From Actinomycetes bacterium (GTDB lineage Bacteria; Actinomycetota; Acidimicrobiia; Acidimicrobiales; Ilumatobacteraceae), in contig JANXUF010000088.1 of NCBI GenBank assembly GCA_025356335.1, forward strand, positions 1 to 62,095: 62,095 nt of DNA, given 5' to 3'. Below are positions 1 to 7,820 of the stretch, one piece after another. Below the pieces are notes generated by a model. It was not told the origin of the DNA. It saw only the letters and a program-made list of their open reading frames with translations, and made no database searches. How positions within the stretch are numbered: the first letter of the stretch is position 1; each line of letters starts with the position of its first letter. A program made the position numbers and the translations under genes.

Positions 1-2715
1 CTCCCACGCCTCGTTGTTCGCCGCCGCCTGGTGCCCCCAGTCGGAGAACATGTCCACCAGCCGGTCCCACCACGACCGTTCTGTGCCCTCCTGATGAGCG
101 GCCCAGTCGCGAATCTTCTCGGTCCCGGCGCTCGTCTCGCGGGTGATCCCGGCGGCGTAGCCGTCGTGTTCGGCAGTCGCCGCTGCCTTCAATGCCTTCG
201 CCTCTGCATCCACTTTGGCGGCTTCCGATGCTCCCCAATCGACGGTCGGTCGTGCCTCGACCATGCCCTTGTTGGGATCGGTGTCCGCCGACCAATGGCG
301 ACGGACGGCATCGGCGACACTTTTCGACGAGGAGGTGATGGCGCTCTTCTTCTGTGTCGCTGCCTCGTCCAGTTGGGCCAGCCTTTTCGTCAGCGACGCC
401 TGCAGGCCAGCGGTGGACTGGCCGCTCGCAGACTGCAGCTTGGCGAGGAATTCGTCGCGCTTGGCCTCGATCGCCTTGGTGTCCGGCGGGCCTTGGACCG
501 CGGCCTGCTTCTCCTCGATCTCCTTCTCGACGGCAACCTTCGCTCCGGCGACGGCGGCACCCTCGTGCTGGCTGCGATCCTCTGTCGCTTTGGTGGCGTC
601 CGTCGTCGCCTGCTGGACCGCCGCCTGATTGTCGCCGGCCTGCTTCTCGACGATCTTCTGCTGCTCCGTGACCTTCGCCCTGAGCTGTTCCTCGCTGACG
701 CCGGCGGCGGCCGCCACACCGGTCAGTTCGGTACGCAGATCCGTTTCGAGGGTCGGCTTCTCGGCGGTGCCCATCTCCAGCATCTTCGGGACCTTGTCGC
801 CGTGGGCGACCCCGACCGCCTTCTTGACGAAGCCGTCTGCCTTGGCCGGCACACTCGTCATCGCCCTGGCGATGGCGTCTCCGAGCACGTCGCCCATCGC
901 CGGATCTGGCGGGGTGAGCTTGGCGGGACCTTCGTCGTGGATCGCCGCCATCGGCGCAGCGGTGGCGGTGCCGGCGTTCTTCTCGATCGAGGCGACCTTC
1001 GCTTTGGCCGCTTCCAACTTGGCGGTCAGGTCGGCCTTGTCGGTCTTCGACAGTTTCGGGTCTGCGAGCTTGTTCTCGAAGTCGGCGATCGACTTCGTCA
1101 GGCTCTGCGGTACGTAGTCGTGGGCGTTGAGGTAGCTCGGAGCCGTTGGGACGCCGGGCGGGGTGAACGACTGATCGGCGAGCTTGTGAGTGCCTGCCGC
1201 CTGGACCGCGTTGACGGCAGCCTCGGCGCCGCTCGTATCGAGCGTCGCCGCCTTCGGCTGTTCAGCCGGGAGTGGTGGCTGCTTCGATTTGGCGTCGGCG
1301 ACCGGATCCGTCACGGCGCTCTTGCGGCTGGTGTCGAGCTCGTTCTTCTTGTCGGCGATCGCCCCTTTGGCCTCGCTGCCGTCGCCGACGTCGCCAGGTT
1401 TGACTCCGCCGATCCCGCCGCCCGCAGCAGCGCGCCACTTGTCGAGCGTCGGGTCGCCGAGACTCGGTTTGTGCGGTTTCGCGGCCCCACCTCCACCGCC
1501 GCGGTGGCCGGTATGAGCCGCCGGTCCTCCGCCGGCCTTCGCTCCGGGCTGATGCGCGCCAGCCTTCGGAGGCAACGGCTTGCGTTCCTTGAAACCAGGC
1601 TTGGTGACCGCAGCCTGGCCCGGCGATTTGGCACCGGCCGGTAACGCCGAGACGCCGGCGATCGACGGTTGCACGAGACGAGCTCCGGCGGCGCCGGCCG
1701 CGCCGGCCCCTCCTGCTGCGTCGCCGACGACTGGCGCTGGCGATGACACCGAGGCAACGGTCGAGGCAGCACGCACCCCGGTGGTTCCTGCAGCGCTCGC
1801 CCCGGCCCGCAGAAGACCGGCTCCGGCCGGTGCCGTCCCAGAGCCTGCACCGCCGGCCATTGCGGCTGCACCGCCGGCCGCTGCACCGCCGGCCGCTGCA
1901 CCGCCGGCCGCTGTACCGCCGGCCATTGCCGCTGTACCGCCGGCCATTGCCGCCGCACCGCCGGCGATCGCCGCCGCTGCCGTGGTGCCGGCGATCGCGC
2001 CTGCCCGGCCCGCCAGCGCCGATTCGCCGCCCGCCAGCGCTGATTCACTGCCCGCGCCGGTGCCGATACCTGCGGATGAAGTGGTCGACGGCGCGTCGAA
2101 GGCCTCGTCCGACATCCGGAGTTCGCTGGAGTCAGCGCCATCCGTCCCGGAAATTGCCGCCGCCGTTGCCGGTCCGCCCACCGGTTCCGCAGCGGCCGCT
2201 CCGACGGCGCTGCCTGCAGTGCCGTTGGCACCCGCCGCACCCCCGGATCCTTCGACCGCGCCAGTACTGGCTGCGCTCGTGGCCGCTGCATCGCCGCGGC
2301 CCGCTGCTGACTCGCTCGCTGCCGGATCGTTCCCCGCTGCGGCACCACTGCTCGCGCCTGATGCCGCGCCCGAAGCCCCCCCTGCCGCGACTTCGCGTGA
2401 TGCGCCGGCAGTTGCAGCAGTACCATCCGGTGCCGCCGTTGCACCAACTCCGGCAGTTCCGGCAGCCCCGGCACCGTTGCCAGCGCTCTCACCACCGACT
2501 CCGCCGATCTCGGCCGGAGCGGCATCGGCGCCGATGGGCCCGAGCGGGTCCTCCGCCTCGGAGCCGATCATCGTGGCGACGCTGCGATTGCCGACGCTCT
2601 GCTGCCATGCTGCGACCATCGAGGCGAGATTCGGCGATGCTGCTTTGCGTGCTGCGGCAGGTGCCGCAGTCGTTGCACCCTGGTCGGCCTTGTCGTGGAC
2701 GGCTTGGTCTGGCAT
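1..2715 (-). CDS. Large eCIS-associated cargo-like protein, 3' end beyond window
   Basis: The frame is open from the ATG at 2715 to the window edge, giving at least 905 residues with no stop. Near the N-terminus (residues 37-46) it reads WQQSVGNRSV, a variant of the LQRxxGNR motif shared by three other proteins here. Residues about 100-340 are Ala/Gly/Ser-rich low complexity with AGG[AT]AA tandem repeats (DNA 1846-1990). The remainder is Ala/Lys/Glu/Gln-rich and probably helical, and the visible end is Trp-rich (RSWWDRLVDMFSDWG). It lies downstream of the 1227-aa gene on the same strand. I recognise no enzymatic domain; the missing C-terminus may hold one. A cargo or effector role is inferred from motif and location only. 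Confidence 0.7.
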   Translation of the reverse strand, partial: MPDQAVHDKADQGATTAAPAAARKAASPNLASMVAAWQQSVGNRSVATMIGSEAEDPLGPIGADAAPAEIGGVGGESAGNGAGAAGTAGVGATAAPDGTAATAGASREVAAGGASGAASGASSGAAAGNDPAASESAAGRGDAAATSAASTGAVEGSGGAAGANGTAGSAVGAAAAEPVGGPATAAAISGTDGADSSELRMSDEAFDAPSTTSSAGIGTGAGSESALAGGESALAGRAGAIAGTTAAAAIAGGAAAMAGGTAAMAGGTAAGGAAAGGAAAGGAAAMAGGAGSGTAPAGAGLLRAGASAAGTTGVRAASTVASVSSPAPVVGDAAGGAGAAGAAGARLVQPSIAGVSALPAGAKSPGQAAVTKPGFKERKPLPPKAGAHQPGAKAGGGPAAHTGHRGGGGGAAKPHKPSLGDPTLDKWRAAAGGGIGGVKPGDVGDGSEAKGAIADKKNELDTSRKSAVTDPVADAKSKQPPLPAEQPKAATLDTSGAEAAVNAVQAAGTHKLADQSFTPPGVPTAPSYLNAHDYVPQSLTKSIADFENKLADPKLSKTDKADLTAKLEAAKAKVASIEKNAGTATAAPMAAIHDEGPAKLTPPDPAMGDVLGDAIARAMTSVPAKADGFVKKAVGVAHGDKVPKMLEMGTAEKPTLETDLRTELTGVAAAAGVSEEQLRAKVTEQQKIVEKQAGDNQAAVQQATTDATKATEDRSQHEGAAVAGAKVAVEKEIEEKQAAVQGPPDTKAIEAKRDEFLAKLQSASGQSTAGLQASLTKRLAQLDEAATQKKSAITSSSKSVADAVRRHWSADTDPNKGMVEARPTVDWGASEAAKVDAEAKALKAAATAEHDGYAAGITRETSAGTEKIRDWAAHQEGTERSWWDRLVDMFSDWGHQAAANNEAWE

Positions 2716-2889
2716 CAGCAGGGTGCTGCGATCGTCGTCGCGGCCGGCAGACGGCGGCGCGGGAGCGCAACTCGTCGGCACGCGCTGCCGAAGACGCTGC
2801 CGAATTCGCTGCCGAAAGCGCTGCCGACTGGCGCGCCGAAGGCGCCGTCGACCGGCGCGCCGAGCAGGCTGGTGCAGTGCCGCACCGTG
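2716..2889 (-). other. Spacer with short repeats, possible small coupled frame
   Basis: 174 bases lie between two minus-strand genes. They contain imperfect GCTGCCGAA-type repeats. One minus frame that starts inside the upstream gene runs through the spacer and ends in TGATG, so its stop overlaps the ATG at 2715. It would encode a Gly-Ser-Phe repetitive peptide (GSAFGSEFGSVFGSA). The overlap could mean translational coupling, but the composition may also be chance in GC-rich repetitive DNA. I do not call a gene. Confidence 0.3.
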
Positions 2890-5800
2890 CTATGCCAGTT
2901 CTTCGTCGGGGACCGGGATGACCGCGTCGACGATCGTGTCGACGGCACCGTCGACGTTGGAGTCGATGACCGGCGACAGCAGGCTCATGCTGTCGCGGAG
3001 GAAGCCGAGCGGACTCAACGAGACGACGTCCATCGTCAATTTGTAGAGACCCATGATTGCCCGCACGAGCATCATCGCCGTGGGACTCAACACCGGCGGG
3101 GGTTTCAGCAACGGCCACGAGTAGGAGTCGCCGACGCTGACACCGGTGCTGGCGTTGACTTCCTTCGAACTCGTACTGACGCCGACGTTCAACGTCGTGT
3201 CCCAGCCGACGAGTGGTGAGCCGCCTGATGTCTGCGGACCCCACAGACCGACGGGGCCGTCTCCGCCGGTATTGAGGCCGGTCGACGTCGCCGGGGTGCC
3301 AGGTGTGGTGACCGTCGATCCGGGTGTCCCCGGCGTCGTCGTCCCCGGCGTGACAGCGCCGGGAGTCACCTGGCCTGGCGTCACCGGACCGAGAATGACG
3401 GGACCAGGCGTCGATCCCGCTGCGACCTGGACGGTGATGTCGGCGCGCCGGTCGGCGGGATCGTTCGTGTTCGTATCACCTCGGGCGCGTGTGACGCCGA
3501 CACCGTGATGTGCCGCCGCACCGTTGACCGGCAGCCCGCCGTCGTTGCGGTCGACCTGCCCGGCAATCACGGTGGCGCGCTGATCGGACAGCGTCTGGTT
3601 GTTACTGAGCCGCTCGGCGTCCGTGCCGGCAGCGGCCCAGCGGTTCGAAGCGTGGCCGACGACATCGACATTGAACTGGTCGCCAGGGTTGGCCGCCACA
3701 TCTGATCGCATCGCCTCGACCGCAGCACTCACGGCTGGGTCCGGATCGGCGGCGGGTGTCGCCGACTGGGTGGGGAACTGTGCAGAGAACGCGCCGAGTG
3801 ATCGCGCCGGTGTGGCAATCGCTGGGCCCTGGGTGGAAGGTCCCTGCGTCGGGGGTCCCTGGGTCGAAGGCCCCTGTGTCGGCGGAGTCGTCGTGCCAGG
3901 AGTGCCTGGTGTCGTGGTCGTCGACGAAGGAGTACCCGGCGTCGTCGTCGCCCCCGACATGTAGATGTTGTCGCCGGTCGACACGGCGACGGGCACCCCC
4001 TCGACCGGCCCACCGGCACCGACGGACGCTCCGACGTTGAAGAACCGGCCGCTGAAATTGTTCATGTCGAGTGGCTTGCCGTTGGCGTCGCGTCCGAATG
4101 TCTGGATCGTGCCCCAGTCCTGGGCGATACCGCCCTCGAGACCGGGGCCGGTGCTCGAACCCGCTCCGACGGTGCCGGCGACGCCGAGGCTGGCGAACAG
4201 TCCTAGTTGGTTGGTGACGAAGTTGGTGACGAGGTCGAGCGTTCCCTGCAGCGTCACGGCACCTGACGCATGACTCGACCCGGTGTAGCTTCCGGTGACG
4301 TAGAGACCGGCGGCGATGTGGTCACCCTGCGGGTTGAGCAGGCCGCTGGCGAAATCGCTGCTTGCACTGGTTGCGGCCTGCTGCGCGAGCTGGCCGGCCT
4401 GTCCGGCGATCTGCTGCGGGTTGTCGGGGCGGACGGGCAGATCGGACAGGTCGATGTTCAGCGCATCCATGATCCAGCCGACGACGTACGGTTCGGCCTT
4501 GTCGATGGCGTATTCCAGCAGCTCCATCGGCAGGTTCATCAACATTGCCTTGATCGCCGCCTCGCCGACCGTCACCGCTGCAGAGATGATCGACCTGCCG
4601 ATCTGCAGTGCGAGGTCGACGGCTTCGTGGATGATCTGCTCGGCGTGCTCGCTGATCGTGCGGATCAGGTCGAGGATCGTCTGCTTCGCCACCTCCGCCG
4701 TCGCGGTGACAGCTGCTGCGGCGGCGGCGACACCCTGGGTGATCGTCTCGGCGGCGGCGTGGGCTGCATCCCTCACCATCTGGGCGAAGCGGTCGATGGC
4801 GCTGCGGAGTGTCGACAGCAGCGATTCGACGAGTGCCCGAGCGGCGTCCGGAAGTCCCGACAGCGCCGATGTCGCCATGTCGAGGAAACCGTCGACGCTG
4901 CCTCGAATGGTCTCGACGACACCCTCGATCTGCCCCTCGGCGAGGGCGACGAACGCATCCATCTGCTCCGCCGCCGCGGCCACGACGGCTTCGACGGCGG
5001 CCAATTGTGCCGAGGCCGACTCGCCGATCGCTGCGAGTTCCTCGTTGACACTGGCGGCGATCCCGTGGATCGCTGCATCGATCTGCTCGGTGACGAGGTG
5101 GCGGATGGCCTCGATCGGATTCCCCGAGGCGCTCTGCAACATCGACGTCAGCGTCGACTTGATCTGGCCCTGCAGATCCTTCACGGATCCCGCAGCCTCG
5201 TGCAGCGTGCTCTTCAGGTGGACCTTGACGGTGCGCAGCAAGCCCTGCAGCACGCCGCCGTGGCCGTCGAGGATGCCGCTGAAACCGGACGTCAGGCTGG
5301 TCCCGAGCCCGGCGACCGTCGTTCCGATTCCTGCGAACAGCGATGTCGCCGCCGAAGCAAGCGATGTCGATGCCGAGCCGGCGGTGGACCCGGCGTCGCC
5401 GGTGACGCTGGAGACGAGCGAGTGGAAGGCACTGGTGGCTTGATCGATCAGCCACCCGGCGACGCTGTCGTCGCCCTGCGCCGAGCCGTTGACGTCGACC
5501 GACTGTGCCGCCGTCGAGATGGCGGAGGTGTCCACGGTGCCAGGCTCGGGAACGCTGCCCATCTCGACAGCCGGAGCGGCCGGGACATCGAGCTCCGGGA
5601 GACGTTGCACACCTGCGGGCACACCTGCCGGCAGTCGCTGGGCCAGTCCGTTCAATCGGGCGCGAATCGACGAGCCCGCTGCATCAGCAGGCGCATCTTG
5701 GCCGAGGTCGGGGGAGACAATCCCGGCACCGTTGTTGCTGGTGTCACCCGCCGCGGCCGGCGGCGCGTCGCCTGCTCCGCCCGCTGCCGCCGTCGCTCCG

Positions 5801-6573
5801 CCCGGCGCGGCACTGCCGGCGGCGGCTTCCGGCGCGAGGTCAGCCGCTTCCAAACCGGCGGCCGAATCGGCTCCGAAGCCACCGCCGGCCGCGGCCGCCA
5901 GGCCGGTTGACACACCCCCGGCCGCTGCCCCGCCACCGAGGCCTCCGAGTCTGGTCAGGCGCTCGGCGATCGGCTGGATCGGAACTGGTCGCGAAGCGCG
6001 GCGAGCTGCTCCGGCGACGCCGGCTGCGGCACCCGTGGCGCCGGCTGCGGCGGTCGCTGCCTTGGCAGCGCTCTTGATGTCGCCGTGTTGGGCCGCCGAC
6101 GTCGTCAGTGCAGCACCGTGACCGTGGGCGTCGGCGACCTCCGCGGTGCGAGTGCCCTTGAGCAGCTCTGCCTCGCCGCCCTTGGGGGCACCGGCACCGG
6201 CACCGCTGCCTTCACCGTCTGCCTCGTTGACCTTCGGAGCGGCGCCTGCCACACTTGCCTCGCCGCTGATACCCCCGGGACCGATCGGCGTGTCGGGCAA
6301 CTCACGTGTGCCGTGCTCGTCGCTGATCGCCAGGCGCTGTACCGCCAACAGCCCGGTGACCCGGTTGCCGACGGCACGTTGCAGCGCCGACGCCCGAGCC
6401 GACGAGGCGTGCTGATGCGAGACGCGTGTCGCCGACGTCGTCTCCGATGCGTTTGCCCCGGATGATTCTGACGATTCGGGACCGCCTTCGGCGTGGCGCA
6501 TGACCGAGGCATGTTCGGCCTCCGGCTTGGGCTGTTGCATCTCCCGCTCCTGCAGCGCGACAGCATCACCCAT
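2890..6573 (-). CDS. 1227-aa eCIS-associated protein with LQRxxGNR motif and OmpA-like domain
   Basis: The start MGDAVALQ resembles MGDAIAPLQ of the caspase-like protein at 10877, supporting this ATG; an internal ATG at residue 12, preceded by AGGAG, is an alternative. ALQRAVGNR lies near residue 63. An Ala/Gly-rich stretch follows to about 380, then a long amphipathic helical region (about 400-740), a beta-rich Gly segment, and Thr-Pro-Gly and TQGP linkers. An OmpA-like domain sits at about 945-1050 (VVGHASN, LSDQRA, DPADRRADI). The C-terminus is hydrophobic. OmpA-like domains bind peptidoglycan in their family, so a wall-interacting role for a delivered or tail-associated protein is possible. 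Function is not established. It is the first gene after a conserved palindromic element. Confidence 0.75.
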   Translation of the reverse strand: MGDAVALQEREMQQPKPEAEHASVMRHAEGGPESSESSGANASETTSATRVSHQHASSARASALQRAVGNRVTGLLAVQRLAISDEHGTRELPDTPIGPGGISGEASVAGAAPKVNEADGEGSGAGAGAPKGGEAELLKGTRTAEVADAHGHGAALTTSAAQHGDIKSAAKAATAAAGATGAAAGVAGAARRASRPVPIQPIAERLTRLGGLGGGAAAGGVSTGLAAAAGGGFGADSAAGLEAADLAPEAAAGSAAPGGATAAAGGAGDAPPAAAGDTSNNGAGIVSPDLGQDAPADAAGSSIRARLNGLAQRLPAGVPAGVQRLPELDVPAAPAVEMGSVPEPGTVDTSAISTAAQSVDVNGSAQGDDSVAGWLIDQATSAFHSLVSSVTGDAGSTAGSASTSLASAATSLFAGIGTTVAGLGTSLTSGFSGILDGHGGVLQGLLRTVKVHLKSTLHEAAGSVKDLQGQIKSTLTSMLQSASGNPIEAIRHLVTEQIDAAIHGIAASVNEELAAIGESASAQLAAVEAVVAAAAEQMDAFVALAEGQIEGVVETIRGSVDGFLDMATSALSGLPDAARALVESLLSTLRSAIDRFAQMVRDAAHAAAETITQGVAAAAAAVTATAEVAKQTILDLIRTISEHAEQIIHEAVDLALQIGRSIISAAVTVGEAAIKAMLMNLPMELLEYAIDKAEPYVVGWIMDALNIDLSDLPVRPDNPQQIAGQAGQLAQQAATSASSDFASGLLNPQGDHIAAGLYVTGSYTGSSHASGAVTLQGTLDLVTNFVTNQLGLFASLGVAGTVGAGSSTGPGLEGGIAQDWGTIQTFGRDANGKPLDMNNFSGRFFNVGASVGAGGPVEGVPVAVSTGDNIYMSGATTTPGTPSSTTTTPGTPGTTTPPTQGPSTQGPPTQGPSTQGPAIATPARSLGAFSAQFPTQSATPAADPDPAVSAAVEAMRSDVAANPGDQFNVDVVGHASNRWAAAGTDAERLSNNQTLSDQRATVIAGQVDRNDGGLPVNGAAAHHGVGVTRARGDTNTNDPADRRADITVQVAAGSTPGPVILGPVTPGQVTPGAVTPGTTTPGTPGSTVTTPGTPATSTGLNTGGDGPVGLWGPQTSGGSPLVGWDTTLNVGVSTSSKEVNASTGVSVGDSYSWPLLKPPPVLSPTAMMLVRAIMGLYKLTMDVVSLSPLGFLRDSMSLLSPVIDSNVDGAVDTIVDAVIPVPDEELA

Positions 6574-6603
6574 CCATCCATTGTCGACTCGGTCTCGTCA
6601 TGC

Positions 6604-6634
6604 CTCAAGGGCTGCAACGTTGCCCGATCGGGCA
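6604..6634 (-). promoter_or_regulatory. Conserved palindromic element, copy 1
   Basis: A 31-nt element containing the perfect 14-bp palindrome TGCCCGATCGGGCA (6621-6634) and an overlapping GCAACGTTGC palindrome. It matches 29 of 31 bases with 12795-12825. It ends exactly 30 nt before the start codon at 6573, the same spacing as copy 2 to its gene. It looks like an operator or structured 5' UTR element; the regulator is unknown. Confidence 0.65.
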
Positions 6635-6681
6635 GCCCTGACTGCCCGGCCCCACGAACTGCCCGGTGCCTCATCCGAGGT

Positions 6682-6724
6682 TCAGGTGGTGAGTAGCGCA
6701 ACGGCTGCGAAACTCACCACCTGA
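6682..6724 (-). terminator. Perfect 13-bp inverted repeat after the WD40-like gene
   Basis: TCAGGTGGTGAGT at 6682-6694 pairs perfectly with its reverse complement at 6712-6724 across a 17-nt loop. It lies 63 bases past the end of the minus-strand gene ending at 6787 and before the promoter region of the gene starting at 6573. No T-run follows, so it is a possible factor-assisted terminator or mRNA-stabilising hairpin. Confidence 0.55.
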
Positions 6725-6786
6725 CAGTGTCCGGTGTCGTCGCCTTCGGAGCGCGCCCGCTACGACTGTTGCCCCAGCAGGGACGG

Positions 6787-7794
6787 TCAGGTGGCCGAGT
6801 CCGTGTCGACGGTGAAGAACACCGCGACGCCGTCGACGGCAGCCAGCAGACGATCGCCGGATGGGCTGAACGCCAGACCCTCGACGAATCCCCCGAGGTC
6901 GTCCGCACGGCACAGCAGCGTTGGTTCAGGGTGTGTCCCAGAACTGGCACCGGGCGACGGCAAGGCCCACAGGCCGATCGACGCGTCTCCGCTTCCGGTT
7001 GCCAGGATGGCGCCGTTCGGGTGGAACGCGAGCACGAGAGCGTTGTCGTCGTGCGCCTTCCACCGGGCGAGTTGCGTACCGCTGGCCGTCTCCCACAGTG
7101 TCGCCATTCCCTCGGCGTCGACACCGGCGAGCAGCGCGCCGTCTGGGCTGAAACGTAGTTGGCGCACCTGGAACGCAGGCCCGTGCAGGACGTCCGGTTC
7201 CACTGTCCGTCCGTCGCGCGACCATTTCCACACGTCGACATCTGCCGCCACGATGCACAGCGCGTCGACTGCAACGGCCTGGCATCGGGTGCCGTCGCCA
7301 CGAAAAAGAACACGGTCGACAGCGCCTGTCAGCGGATCGAGGACGAGGATCTGCTCGGGGTCGCCCGGCCGGTCGCTGCTGGCTCTCGGGCCGCGACCCG
7401 CCCGGAACGAGGTCACCGCGACGAGTTCCGCACCATCCGGTGACAGCACCGACGTGACGAGCTCCTGCCCACCGCCAGACGCGCCCAGTCCGACTACAGC
7501 GTCATCGGCGAACCTACCGCTGGCGGCCGCCCGTGACGACAGCGTCATCCGTTCGAGGTCGATGCGATGCGGGCTTGCCAACAACTGGGCGCCGTCGTCG
7601 CTGAATGCCAGAGCATGCACCGGTGAGGCTTCGAATTCGCCGATCAGGGTGTCGCCATCCCAGACGCCGACGGTCCCGGGCCCGGCCGCCGCCCACCGTC
7701 GTCCGTCGGGATGGAACGCGACCATCTGGATCGGTGCCTGCGGCCGATCGGCGCCGGAAATTGTGCGAGTGAGGTTCATCGAACGAGGGTCCAT
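6787..7794 (-). CDS. WD40/beta-propeller repeat protein of the eCIS accessory operon
   Basis: About 335 residues from the ATG at 7794; the ATG at 7779 is an alternative. Repeats with the pattern VAFHPDGRRWAAAG...VGVWDGD, LRFSPDGALLAGVDAEGMATLWE, LAFHPNGAILATGSGDASIGLW and LAFSPSGDRLLAAVDG mark a WD40-like beta-propeller. It begins 26 bases after the stop of the caspase-like gene and is the last gene of the minus-strand unit. WD40 propellers are protein-interaction scaffolds, so an adaptor role in cargo assembly, or partnership with the protease-like neighbour, is a reasonable inference. No signal peptide or membrane segment is visible. Confidence 0.8.
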   Translation of the reverse strand: MDPRSMNLTRTISGADRPQAPIQMVAFHPDGRRWAAAGPGTVGVWDGDTLIGEFEASPVHALAFSDDGAQLLASPHRIDLERMTLSSRAAASGRFADDAVVGLGASGGGQELVTSVLSPDGAELVAVTSFRAGRGPRASSDRPGDPEQILVLDPLTGAVDRVLFRGDGTRCQAVAVDALCIVAADVDVWKWSRDGRTVEPDVLHGPAFQVRQLRFSPDGALLAGVDAEGMATLWETASGTQLARWKAHDDNALVLAFHPNGAILATGSGDASIGLWALPSPGASSGTHPEPTLLCRADDLGGFVEGLAFSPSGDRLLAAVDGVAVFFTVDTDSAT

Positions 7795-7820
7795 CGAGGC
7801 GGGGGCGATGATCGGCGACG

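Noticed and set aside
31..1644. 537-codon plus-strand open frame
   Set aside because: It is Arg/Gly-rich and antisense to the continuous minus-strand cargo-like gene; it arises from GC-rich antisense codons.
1580..3046. Ala/Pro-rich plus-strand open frame
   Set aside because: Antisense to the Ala/Gly-rich linker of the minus-strand gene and running across a spacer; no domain or ribosome site.
4270..5910. 546-codon plus-strand open frame
   Set aside because: Antisense to the 1227-aa gene, cysteine/arginine-rich composition, no motifs.
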